Source of the DNA: Yamagishiella unicocca
Taxonomy: Eukaryota; Chlorophyta; Chlorophyceae; Chlamydomonadales; Volvocaceae
Direction of reading: 5' to 3'
DNA length: 64,000 nucleotides
NCBI GenBank assembly: GCA_003116995.1
Contig: BDSL01000103.1
Span: 310,001-374,000 of the forward strand
Shown: positions 23,971 through 34,405 of the stretch, piece after piece
Layout of the letters: each line of letters opens with the position of its first letter
Numbering within the stretch: the first letter of the stretch is position 1
The notes under the pieces: model-generated
Database searches by the model: none
What the model was told of the DNA's origin: nothing
What the model saw: the letters and a program-made list of their open reading frames with translations, nothing else
Program-made: the position numbers and the translations under genes

Positions 23971-26462
23971 GGCGCGGCAGGAACACCTGTATAGAATGGT
24001 TAGGTCGGGTCCACATCAAGTGAGCTGCGCAATTAACGCCTCCGCCAGGAGGCGATCAGGTGGCCCCTTCCCTCGCACCCAAAGTGCTCCATACCAGTCA
24101 GCCAGAGCGCGTAGTAAGCCCGTGTAGGTCTCATCGGCAACCGCAGGTCTTTGGGGCTGGGGCTCTGTGGATGGCGGCAGAAGGAGCGGCGTTTCTTTCA
24201 GGCTGTGGGTAATCACATGCTTCGTGCAGCGGCGGTTGAAGGGGGGCGGTTGGCAGTCGGAGAGTGAGCACACGCTTGCCCCCCCAAGAAGGGAGTTGAT
24301 GTGGCGTCGGGAGGAGCGCCGTCCAGGCGTGATAGGAGAGAGTGCGCATGCGCCAGGGAGCGACCAGGGCTGCGGGCTCTTCTCTGGCACTACAAGGGGC
24401 GCACCGGCGGTCTGGTGCGGTCTCCGGACGAGGTGTGTCTGTATTTGGAGTGCTTGCCGGGGGCAGGGACCTGCACTCGCCTGGAGCTACATGCAACTCT
24501 CAACCGACGAGATGTTCGCGAGTCGACCCTGCGCCGGGAGGATGCCCGTCGTGGTTGTGGGTTCTGCTCGCCGTACCCCGGAACCTTCTTACGATATAGC
24601 ACGTGGGTTTATTTATTTTGGCCATTTTGTACGAGTATTAAATATATAGTAGAGCGTAGGAGCAGCGAGAGCGTCCTTCTTGCTGCTGAGCTGCGAGCCG
24701 GTGTTTGGTAGTTTGGTTTCGGCGCCGGCCACGAAGGACGCCGCCGCAAAGCGTGCGAGGTCAAAGCGGCGGGGATGTTCGGCTGTGTGAGTGGCGTCAA
24801 GGATGGCCAAGAAGCCCTCCCTGCAGCCGAATAGGAGTGCAATGCAATCGTGGGTTCGTGCTACGGTACTGTGAGGAACCGAGTGCGGATCAAGAGGCTG
24901 CGATGCCGCCCAATGTACTGGCTGCACCAGCCTGCGTCCTTACAAGGCGCTGGCGCTGCAGTGTCCTTGTTGCCAAGTCGGCAAACGGTGAATCTCAGTT
25001 TATTTTCGCTGTGCACAGGAGCCACGTGTGCCAGCCGCGCTTTCCGGCGCCGTTACGCGTGGCGGAAGGCTGCTGCGGTGTCCGTCCCCTTCCTGTTCGG
25101 GGCTCGGGTACGGACGACGGTAGCGGCGGCATGACGCCGCAATGGGTGTATGTGAGCATGGGTGTGTACCGGTATGCGTTATGGTTTAGTGTTTTTCAAG
25201 GGCCGGGTCGGCCCAACCACTCTCTAAATTTTCGAGGGAAGGGTCAACCCCAACGCTCTCCAGGGCTGATGTCATATTACTTCCCTGTTTTTGGCGGAAG
25301 TCCACGCAAGCGACTAGCGTGCTTTTTGCGTCGACCTTCTCCAAAGCTCTGTACCATAACATGGCGCGTGATGAAGGCCAGTGCAGATTGCTTACTGTAG
25401 CTACGGCTTCGGGTTCCTGTCAAGAGTAACTTGTGCGGTGGTGGCGTGATCGCGGACTATTTTGCGGGGATGCATGGACGTATCGAAAGTGGTGAGGCTT
25501 GTGCTGAGGTTTTTGTCGGTGTGTTACTTGCGGAGCCTTGCGACTGCCCGACGGATTGGTCAGCGTAGGCGGTCAACATAAACGCGTTCTAGAGGTTGTG
25601 TATGGCATGCGGATGACTGCGAGAGTATTATCTTGTGGATCGGGCATGTCAGCAGGGACGTTTTTGGAAGTAGCTGAAGGGCTGTTACACGCTCATTATT
25701 CTGCGCGCAGTGTCGACGGTCGGTGTGGAAATAAAAAGACGCGACGTCGACATATCACAGGACTCGATCCAGGTAGCAAGGCGCGGAGCCGCGGACAGGC
25801 AGCAGTAAGGAACGTAACAGTCTCTCGGTATCCAAACGACCCTTCATCCAGGATGAAATAAACCGCCAACGTTGAGTCCCCGCCGCCAACATCTAGCCTA
25901 CCCGCCCGAGATCTCGAGTTTCCAAAACATGCCGCTTGTCGCCGCCGCCGTCGCGCACAACCCTCCCGGCAGGGGATCTGCCGTTTGTTGTACAATCGCA
26001 GCTAAACACGGCATCCCCCGCGTCCCGCCGCCAAGAACGGCCCCTGCTAGACGGGCCGTCACCTAACAACCTCCCGAGCAACTCATCCCAACCGGATCCC
26101 CACCCTGCAATAAGCAACGCAGAAATGTCCCACAATGCCGATTGATAGCATCTATCAACTTGCGATCCAAGCGCAGGAATAATTTACAAAACATTCGAGC
26201 CCGCCTGCTGCTCTACTAACCCATCCCGCTGGCATTTCCTACTCCGCTACCGCAACTGCGAATACCACCACCATTACTACCCCTACAGCCGCAACTGCCA
26301 CTCCACCGTGGCAGCCGCTGGGCAGCGCACCGACCTGCGCGCTCGCGCTGTCGTAGAGGTCAATAAGCAGGTCGGCCAAGGGCGCCGCCGGCAGCCAGCT
26401 CTTAAGGATTACACCAGGGGCCGCAAGGAGGGGCGGCAGGCAGGCTGCGAAGTGCTGGTCGC
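23971..26462. other. Convergent intergenic region, OPR to KCS1
   Basis: No confident gene. On the minus strand two protein-like stretches stand out: about 24140-24019, ending TGLLRALADWYGALW...LLAEALIAQLT-stop only 46 bases from the OPR stop, and about 24815-24690 (REGFLAILDATHTAEHPRRF...). They could be exons of a small minus-strand gene, but I found no joining splice chain. Unit B lacks both stretches (counterparts of 23770-24375 and about 24690-25085 are deleted there). Confidence 0.35.
26409..26413 (-). terminator. TGTAA poly(A) signal of KCS1
   Basis: TGTAA on the minus strand about 50 bases past the KCS1 stop codon. The matching site downstream of KCS2 (near 35748) reads TGTAG. Confidence 0.5.
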
Positions 26463-29400
26463 TCAGGCAAAGCGCTGGAAAACGCTGTGCGCCGCCATGC
26501 CTCCCTGCGCAACGAAGATGCGATAGAGCAGCGCCACGAGGATGGCCAGAATGGCCAGCGACAGCAGGCGCAGGCTGATGTGGAGGCCGCCGTGGGACAC
26601 ATCCGCCAGACGGGTGCGGTCACCGGCCTCAGCGCGCATGCGCCAGGCGTCGTGCACATCCTCGATGTCACGGAGTGCCTTTTGAAGGGACAGAGGCAGG
26701 AGTGGTATACGCGGGGTGGCGTTGGGGCGGCGGCTGCAGAATGGTGGTTGTAAATAACTTTTTCAGCAGGCCCCAGACCATAAGGTAGAGCGATCGGGCA
26801 GGCGCATCGCCTGACACTTAAAAGAGACGCAGCAAGAAGAGGGGTGCTGGTTGGGGTTGTGGCGTTTTGTGGGTTACCACCCAGATGAGATCTAGCAAGG
26901 GAAATGGGTTTTAAGGAGCGAAGGACCTCACCCATCGAAACACATACACACACAAACACGCCGCGCCGTCTTCTCCCCTGGCGTTTCGCGAGTTAATAAG
27001 CATGGTAGCCCAAGCGCAAAGTGGTAGGTTGTAAACACCGCCCCACGCACGTTACCCTCGAAACCACACGCCCCAAGCCCGTCCCGTGGGTCGTTGCTCT
27101 CACCCGCCACACGTTGACGCCGCACTTGACGCCGCTGCCCACTCCGATCTGCAACACCTTGTCGCCTCGCCGCACCCCGCGCAAGCTCTCCACACACGCC
27201 AGCGTGTACCATGTGGTGCTGCTGGATACGTTGCCGAAGTAGCGCAGCACGGCGCGGGAGGGCCACAGCAGCGACTCATCCAGCTGGAGGTTCTTGCCGA
27301 TGCCGTCCAGTACTTTGGCCCCGCCTGGAGGGGTGGGGACGACGCGAGGTTGGGAAACGCGTTGGGATGGGAGGTTAAAGGGTGGGGGTCAGGACAAAGG
27401 GTTGAAATCAGGTTTAAAATCCCGCGGGATGATCATATGCAATGACCGGCAACAAACACTGCACGCCACGCTGCCACCCACTCACCAGCGCAATGGCAGC
27501 CGGCCCATCCCCCCTGTTCTGCCACCACAAGAACAGCCGATGCGCCCGATGGCTTCACCTTGCACTCTGGGGCTGCGTTTCCTCTCCGCCTCTTCCGACC
27601 CACGACCAGCCCCTCCAGTGGCGGCCAGCAGGGCGTGTGCCGGTTTCCCTGCGTCCCGCGTCATGCCCCCGGACCCGTTTCGATACCCAACCCTAGACAT
27701 TGTACGCTTAAATCCGCGCTTACCCGCGTGGATGAGGAAGTGCTGGATGCAGTCCGCGAAGCAGGGCGAGTACGGCGCCACGCCGGGCTTCTTCAGCACC
27801 TTGCGCTGCACGTAGTTCCAGGCGAAGGCGGCGATCTGGTCCCAGTTGAGGATCTTCGGCCCGATCTGTACGGCGCGGCGTGGGAGGTGGCGGGCGGAGG
27901 CGTCAAGGGCGCGGGCGCGAAAGGACATGCGAGTTGGGCAGTCCTAATCCCTCAATCCAACAACTGCCAACCGTCAACCGTCACCCGCCAACCGTCAACC
28001 GCCAACCGCACCTTGACCATCGCCAGGGTGAGCCCCTTGGACGCCTCCTTCACGACGTTCAGGCCCAGGTAGATGCCGTTCAGGCCCTCCGCATCGGGGC
28101 CGTACCAAATGCACCTGCCGTGCACCAACAATACGATAACGAAAGTTCTTCACCTCGTGAACCAAAGGGTGAAGTGCACAGCCTGCGTCGCCACCATCTT
28201 CATCTGGGCCGATGGCAGCAGTGTGATGTGCAAGTGCTGGCTCTCGGGCGTCCGAAATCATACAAGCTAGCAGCCTCAAACTTACAAATCATTGCAGTAG
28301 TAGTAGTTACAGTGGGCCCCAGACCAGAAAGTAGTAATAGCAACTAGCTGAGGTATACGCCCCGGGTGGCAAGACGTACTGGCAGACGTACTAGTTGATA
28401 TGCCGTACGCGCAGGGACGAATCCTTGGCGATCAAGGTGCAACACACTGCCCACCTCACTACTGCCCTCGCTACTGCGCTGTCCTCCTAGCGAGACCCTG
28501 CCCCGGTCGTCCAAGCCCCTCCTCGCCGCAGTGCCACTCACTTGTACGCGTCATCAGTGGCGCCGACGTGCACACGCACGCGGTGCTCCAGCTTGTACTT
28601 GGCGCGGCGCGCCAGGGCGGGCTTGTTGGTCATGATCATGGCCGCTGCGCCCATGCGGAACAGCACGTTGGTGACCAGGCGGTGCTTGTCGCGGCCCTTG
28701 TAATAGGCGGGCGTGGTGGTTTCGTTGGTCACGAACAGTGCCGTGGACTTGGGGCGGGCCTGCGGAAGCCGCAAAGAAGTTGTTGTAACGGTTACAGTGG
28801 GTTCCAGACCAAGAGGCGTGCAAGGCGACAAGCGCCCCCAAGAGGGCGCGTCAGGAGGGCGTGGGGCAGACATGTAATGCAGACAGACAGGGAGGTCACT
28901 ACTCACCCGCTGACGTGTACCCACCGGCATCTCCTCCCCAGACTTCCAACGCTCGCCCAAACATCTCCGGCATCGCATATTCGCCCAGACGCCCATCCCC
29001 GACGTCCATCCCAGGCAAACACAACATCGACCCCAGCCAAAGAGGCAGATAGCCGGCTAGAATCGTGTTGGTTTCGAACCACGGGTGGGCCCTGCAAGCT
29101 CCTCACGCACCTTGAGCAGATCCGCCACCAGGTTGCACGCCACCACTCCGTTGGCGCACCCCATGCCGCCCAAATGGTACGACTGCACGTCGTTGCGCAT
29201 CTTGAACGCGTTGACCACCATGGACGAGATGGAGGGCGTGGGGCAGTAGATTGAACACGTGGTGACGAGGATGTCGATGTCGGTGGGGCGGAGGCCGGTC
29301 TGAGGTCCAATGGCAGGGGCGGGAGGGGAAGAGGGGCGGGGAGAACGAGGGAGGCAAGTGCAGCCGAGATGGAAAAGGGATGGTAGTCCTGATGAGGATA

Positions 29401-30761
29401 ACGATGGTGGCGATAATAGTAATAATTGTCTTTCTCAGTGTCAGGCGATGTGCCCGATGGTTCTACCTCTTGGTCTGGAACCCACTGTAACCGTTACGAC
29501 AACAACTATTACAGTGGGTTCCAGGCCAAAAGCGATTTTGGTGTCGGTGAAGAAGTGGTAGCGGTAAGAGTTCGAAGTCAGTGGTAGTAGTTGGTGGCGG
29601 CGGTGGGGAGGTGGTGATTGTGTGCAGTCCACAGTGCTCTATAGTGCGAGGCTCAGCTGGTATTACACGCGACGGCGGCACCTTCCGGTCTGGGATCCAC
29701 CGTAACAGCTACTATTACTACCTGGAAGCAAGCTGGGGTTCTAAGCCAGCAGGCACCTCCGCACCTTCTTAAGAGCACCCTCCACCGCGCCGCATATTGC
29801 CATGCGGCACTCGTCGGCGGCGGCGTCCAGGTCCGTGCGCGGATTGTGGCCACAGAATTTGGGATGGATGGACTTTGGGAGGTAGGTGGCGTGGTCCGCC
29901 AGCCCCGCTTTCTGCCAGACGCGGTACTGGAAGTCGTAGGTGTCATGCATCTCCGCCTTGGCCGCGTCCTCGGCGCTCACATCTGTTCCCTGGGCACGGA
30001 CCTGGGGGTGTTTGCATGGGGATGGGTTGACGCCGGAAGGAGATGTTGGGTATGAGGTAGGCATCGCGAAGTGCTTGGTTGCGCGAAGCCAACAAGTGTA
30101 ATCGGAAGGGGTGTTGGAGCGGATGCAGATGCGGGCAAACTGCCATGAACGCGGCCTTGCAGCATTCTGACCTATGGGTCGGGCGCAGCTGCCGTATTGG
30201 GGCCATAATTAAAGCGCAGGGCGGGAAATGAGGGTGGGTCCTGCAAAGCTGCAAGTGCGGGCCGCAAGTCGCGAAGCATGTAATCAAGGCGTGCAACAAT
30301 GTGTCATTCGCGAGCGAGGCTCGCGGCAGCAACCAATGTCACGAACGACGATAGACGTTTTTCCATCCTACAGTGTTTAACGAAGAACTTAAATCGCCCG
30401 CACAAATAATGCGCTGCCTATTTACTTCCCCAAAACGATAATGTGGTGGTTGAGGCGGCCATGCTGCTAAGCGGCTAGGCATCGCCGGGTCGGCGTCGGT
30501 CGACGAGAACTTACGCTGCCCTCTTGCTTCCTCTTTTCGATCCCCGCAACGTCCAATATGTCAGCTACGTTCACGACGAGCTCGTCAGGCGGCTTGTACG
30601 CGTAGAAATCTTCAAGGGCAGCAGCGGGGGGAACCGGGGTCGGGCGCGGACGGGCGCGGGGGGCATTACCAACGTTGCTTCCTGAAGCGCAACCCGATCA
30701 TGGGCTATGAGCTGTATGCGCTGCACCTACCGAGCAGGTAAACGGGATTTGAGACGACCAT
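26463..30761 (-). CDS. KCS: 3-ketoacyl-CoA synthase, copy 1 (very-long-chain fatty acid elongase condensing enzyme)
   Basis: Condenses malonyl-CoA with a long acyl-CoA, the first step of ER fatty-acid elongation (FAE1 type). Nine exons: 30761-30731, 30609-30515, 30001-29765, 29299-29111, 28759-28542, 28114-28012, 27865-27724, 27324-27104, 26678-26463; all phases agree, about 483 aa. Landmarks: PVYLLDFYAYKPP (start of the KCS fold), FQYRVWQKAGLADHATYLP, TDIDILVTTCSIYCPTPS, catalytic Cys in YHLGGMGCANG, LVTNVLFRMGAAAMIMTNK, catalytic His in QHFLIHAGG, catalytic Asn in RYFGNVSSSTTWYTLAC, and VLQIGVGSGVKCGVNVW. The model lacks the usual two N-terminal membrane helices, so a further 5' exon may be missed. 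Instead it has a C-terminal hydrophobic segment (LLSLAILAILVALLYRIFV). Introns hold several short retroposon insertions. Confidence 0.92.
26750..26835 (-). mobile_element. Short retroposon copy, shared by units A and B
   Basis: Family core CAGGCCCCAGACC followed by the AGAGCGATCGGGCAGGCGCA and GCCTGACACTT blocks, in the intron before the last KCS1 exon. The unit B counterpart is at about 36118-36200, so the insertion predates the duplication. Confidence 0.6.
28285..28335 (-). mobile_element. Short retroposon copy, unit A only
   Basis: Core GTTACAGTGGGCCCCAGACC preceded by (GTA)n, in a KCS1 intron. Unit B (about 37880-37915) lacks most of it. Confidence 0.55.
28780..28816 (-). mobile_element. 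37-bp retroposon insertion, unit A only
   Basis: Begins TTGTTGTAACGGTTAC and runs to CCAGACCAAGAGG. The undisturbed site in unit B (GCAAAGAAG|CGTGCAAGG, near 38338) shows that exactly this segment was added next to the KCS1 exon 5 acceptor. Confidence 0.7.
29436..29526. mobile_element. Head-to-head retroposon pair, unit A only
   Basis: GGTCTGGAACCCACTGTAAC is followed within about 30 bp by its near reverse complement (TTACAGTGGGTTCCAGGCC), giving a fold-back of two termini. Unit B has only a (GAT)n-like tract at the matching place (38885-38955). Confidence 0.6.
29688..29735 (+). mobile_element. Short retroposon copy, shared by units A and B
   Basis: CTTCCGGTCTGGGATCCACC, then GTAACAGC and an (ACT)n tail; the counterpart is at 39205-39252. 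It lies a few dozen bases upstream of KCS exon 3's donor-side intron in both copies. Confidence 0.5.
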
Positions 30762-31599
30762 GGTTGCTGCTCTTGCCCTGCTGGCCGCGAGTCGAGATGC
30801 GCTGCAGAAAACGCTCCTGGCGCGGCTGTTCACAGACAACAGACCCGCAGACAGCTGCACGGTAGGTTTCAAAAGAAGAAATATATGTGTTTCCGTTCTT
30901 CTTCTAGATTTTCTGGATGGCCCAAAGGTCAGTGACCATTTTATAAGTGCATGGCAGACCCAAGGGTCGCCGTCAGCCTTGTTCGGCGGTTTGCATTTTG
31001 CCTGACCTTCTCGCCACCTGACCATACATCGGCCGCTTCCATGCGCAGTAACCGATTTGATCGTATTTCCGTATTATTCATCGACGGCTTCGACGGCCAT
31101 TCCCGACGGTGCCGATCTGCCGCTGTCACAACAAAGCCGCCGTCATTCGCAGCAGCCAAGGACGGCACCGGCACCCACAGTGTCGGCCAATTGTTTGTTT
31201 TGAGTATGCGCGATGTAAAGCAGCTGTTTCTCTAAGGGGTTCTGCTCCAGCAAGATTAGGAGACTGCCCAAGCAGCGCCAAGACCTATCAGCCCCGTACG
31301 TTTGGCATGTCGGGTGGCATGTGCCTTTGTTGCAGCGCCTGACACTGAAAGAGACAAAGAATTCAAGGAAACCCGACGGCTCCGAAAAGGCAAACCAACC
31401 AGCCGCTCCAAACCGAGAGCCCAGAGGGAACAGCAGGCACCACACCGGGTGCTGATTGCGGGTAATTTCCGGTCGCCTAGCCTATGTACAAGGGGACAGA
31501 TGAGAGGAGTGTAGGGTCCTGGTCTGGCCCGGCTGCGTGGCTTTCTCCTTTTGTGTTCTCGTCTCCGAGCGTAGGGTCCCTATAATACTGCCCCCTTCT

Positions 31600-31690
31600 C
31601 GTATCACTTCAGTAGTAATAACTGTTACAGTGGGCCCAGACCGTAAGGCAGAGCCATCGGGCGCATCGCCTGATCTTGAAAGAGAGGAGA
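31600..31690 (-). mobile_element. Retroposon copy upstream of KCS1
   Basis: Tail (AGTAGTAATA)-ACTGTTACAGTGGGCCCAGACC, then the AGAGCCATCGGGCGCATCGC block, passing rightward into T-poor sequence to about 31830. Counterpart at 41318-41395 in unit B. Confidence 0.6.
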
Positions 31691-31837
31691 ACATACTGGC
31701 CGACCGAGATGCGGCAAACCACCAGCAACCCCGACCAAGGGCCCAGCGAACAAACACCAACCACACAGGGGGAAGTAGCCGAAATGGCCCACCTATCAGC
31801 ACCAGTACACCAACAACAACCGGGATCTGAGTGCCAG

Positions 31838-32160
31838 TCGTAGTTTGGCCCCTCACGGGTTTGGTCGGGTCGTTCCGGGGACGTTGCGCCCGCGGGGCGC
31901 GTGGAGCCGCCCCGGCCGCGCGTCTGAGTGCCCGGTGTGGGTTTCGAGCGCTGCGCTTCCGTGTTGTGGGCGTTTTTGGCCGCGCGTGTGCGGGGTCGCT
32001 TTGGCGGCTGGTTGGGCCGTGTGCGTGCGTGCTTGGCGGGTCGCGCCGCGTGTGGGTTCGGCTGCGCGGTTGTCAGTGTGTGGCTGGCGGCCTCTGCCGC
32101 GCAGCCGGTTCGCAGCCGTTCGTTTCGCTGTTGGCCCTGGTGTAACCGTTACAACAACCA
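31838..32160 (+). mobile_element. A-depleted retroelement insertion, unit A only
   Basis: About 320 bp absent from unit B (gap at about 41505). The plus strand is almost free of A (about 7 in 280 bases at 31861-32140, none in 31981-32040) and ends GGCCCTGGTGTAACCGTTAC plus ACAACAAC, the family's terminus and tail. The element therefore points rightward, opposite to its neighbour at 31600. Confidence 0.65.
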
Positions 32161-32640
32161 AGATGAATCGGTCACTCGGCCAGAACAACCAGCAGAGCGC
32201 CTCAACAAGTTGACCTCCCACCTGAGGCTCAAGGAAAATGCCTCCCACAACGGGCCAGCACCCAGCCCGAAGTAAGGAGGAGCAGAAAGGGAGCTCCCGC
32301 AGGAGCACCGGCCAGCCGGGGCCTTATCCGACCCCTCCTTGGTCGGGACCCCTAGCGCCGCGAAACCCCGCAAACGGGACCAGAAGTCCACTACCCCACG
32401 CCGAATCGCACGATCACGCAAACTGACACCACCAAGGGAAATCCCCTTCGACGCCTTCAAAGCAGCCTCCATGTACCGCCTCCCAGCCTCCATTGCGCTG
32501 AATGCCGCTAGCACCACGACGCCCCAAACACATTGCTGCACCCCCGGAGGGGCCAGCATCAACCACACCTGACCCCGGGACACACCCGCGCCCACCCGTA
32601 CAGCCATTTGGTCAATGACGGCTTGAGCCACCGGCTAGCT
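32149..32640 (-). pseudogene. Truncated copy of the 41.9-42.56 kb minus-strand open region
   Basis: The minus strand is open for about 160 codons (VIDQMAVRVGAGVSRGQVWL, AMEAGRRYMEAALKASKG) and matches 41880-42110, but a stop and the duplication junction cut it off on its 5' side. See the entry at 41870: it may be retroelement sequence and not a gene. Confidence 0.35.
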
Positions 32641-32712
32641 CCATAAAACGATGCTGACGAGGGGTAAGCCGGCATGTCACCACACCAGGGTGCTCACCGT
32701 AACCGATTAAGT

Positions 32713-33105
32713 CCCCGGCTGCCGCCAGTATGCTGTCCTCCACCGTCACCCCCCAGGCGCTCAACAGCCTCGTCTACAGCCTCGCCTCCCTGGACCTCAG
32801 CCCGCCTCCCGCCTGGTTGGACGAGCTGGCGGACGCCATCCGCTGCAAGCTGAGCCTGCTGAGCACCCTTGACATGTCGGTGGTGCTGGTGTACCTGGTG
32901 GCGCGATCGCACCGACCCAACGACGAGAAGACTGCTGTACTGCGCGTTCCCTCTCATTACCCTCCCTGGGACAGTGGCACCGAAACCCTCACCGCCGTCG
33001 TTTCTCCGCCGCTTTCCAGGTGGGAGAGCTTCCTGGAGGCCCTGGAGAGCCTCTTCGCCTCCCTGTCGGCCACGCAGTGGCTAGATGCCTTCCGTGTTGT
33101 GCGCC
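32713..33105 (+). pseudogene. OPR gene fragment (exons 5-6), decayed
   Basis: Matches OPR sequence 22108-22322 and 22453-22690. The donor of exon 5 and the first part of the following intron are deleted (GACGAG joined directly to AAGACTGCTG), so the exons run together in one frame. A further deletion inside exon 6 joins SLSAT to QWLDAF. The copy lacks a promoter, upstream exons and the C-terminus, so it is not expected to make an OPR protein. Confidence 0.85.
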
Positions 33106-34081
33106 GCTACCTTAGAGTTTTCGGGCGTCGACGATAACGGTCGACCAGGGCCTTACGAATCGAGTAAGACGTTACCAAATTAAAAATCTGGTGACATGTG
33201 GCGAAGAACCGTTTGTCGTTACTAGGTCTGACCTTTCGCACTATAAACTGGGGACACAGTGAGTCGAGACGTTCGCATACCAGTTCACATCGAGTAATCG
33301 ATGTGATGGCCTCTAGCTAACTGTTCGGATCAGGATTCCCTTCCGGCTGGGAATCTTCCCCTTGATAAAATCGCTGGCTGCTCTACTGTAGAAAGGATAT
33401 ACGCATATCTGACAGTGCTCGTATATTGCGTTTTTGGGATCACGCCCCGCCTCAGGCTTATTACTTTCCGCGCCCGCTATCGGTCTTCGTAAGCCTGAGC
33501 TAGCTATACCTTCTCCTCGTGCCCATTAGGTTCCGACTCGCACGAACGCCTAGCGCACACTCAGCTAGCGCACATTAGTTTGGTGTTGAGGCCTGGTTGC
33601 CTCGGATCTTATGGCCAAAAAAGCGGGCACTGATAAAGTGACTTTGGTAGGTCCTCACTGATACCCTTCGCTTCCTGTAGGGTCTGAACCTTGAAGAGAT
33701 GACAACCAAACCGGTTAAGGGCGCCGGCATGACCGGCAGTTGTGTGCCCGGGGACCCTCCGACGACGGCCGCTCCGGGCGTTTTTACCGATGGCAATGCG
33801 GGCACGTCGGGAACGACCACCGCACCTCTTTCGACTGGTGCTGGACCGTCCACTGGCGCTGGACCGTCCACTTCGACGGTCACCGCGACCACCACTGGTC
33901 TTGCGATGATGGTCCACACCGCTGTGGCCGTGGCGATAGATGACGCAGATGAACGCGTCATTTCGGCTGCGGCCCTGCCTCCCATCAACCTGGCGTTTTC
34001 GTTGCCCACTGCCGCTGCCGCCGGGCGGCCTTCTGCTGTTTCGAATCAGTCTCCCTGTGTGCATTCGACTGCTACTTGGTT
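33096..34081 (+). mobile_element. Candidate LTR-retrotransposon remnant
   Basis: A lower-GC 1-kb block found only in unit B. It starts TGTTGTGCG exactly where homology to unit A stops and ends before ACCCGCAACCGCATC, where homology resumes. The first 570 bp are non-coding and LTR-like. From 33699 a frame opens with MTTKPVKGAGMTG and a TGAGPSTGAGPST repeat, possibly the start of a gag protein, and reads past the block boundary to a stop at 34136. No second LTR, protease or reverse transcriptase is visible. It replaced the counterpart of unit A 22690-23705. Confidence 0.4.
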
Positions 34082-34380
34082 ATACCCGCAACCGCATCTT
34101 AATAACGCTGAGGACCGCGGATTAGCGGTAATTTAACACACCTTCTTCTCTGACACTATAAGGGGCGCACCGGCGGTCTAGTGCGGTCTCCCGACGAGGC
34201 GTGTCTATATTTGGTATGCTTGTCAGGGGCAAGGACCTGCACTCGCCTGGAGCTACGTGGACTCCCAACCGATGAGTCGCCAGCGAGCCGACTCTGCCCC
34301 TGGAGGATGCTCGTCGTGATTGTGTGTTCTTCTCGGCATATCCCGGAACCTCCCAAACATTCTTACAATATAGCATGTGG

Positions 34381-34405
34381 GTAGTAGCAGTAGTAACTGT
34401 GACGT
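34381..34405 (-). mobile_element. Very short retroposon fragment, unit B only
   Basis: About 27 bp (AGTAGCAGTAGTAACTGTGA core) interrupts GTGGG/TTTATTTTGG, which is continuous in unit A at about 24602. Confidence 0.5.

Larger units (their letters stand above)
22108..32711 (+). repeat. Segmental duplication, unit A
   Basis: Left copy of a direct tandem duplication. It holds OPR exons 5 (part) to 8, the OPR-KCS intergenic region, KCS1 and the upstream retroelement-rich flank. The match with unit B starts at CCGGCTGCCGCC (22108 and 32713) and fades at CTCACC near 32704 and 42178. Coding exons are nearly identical; introns and flanks differ by insertions and deletions. Confidence 0.85.
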
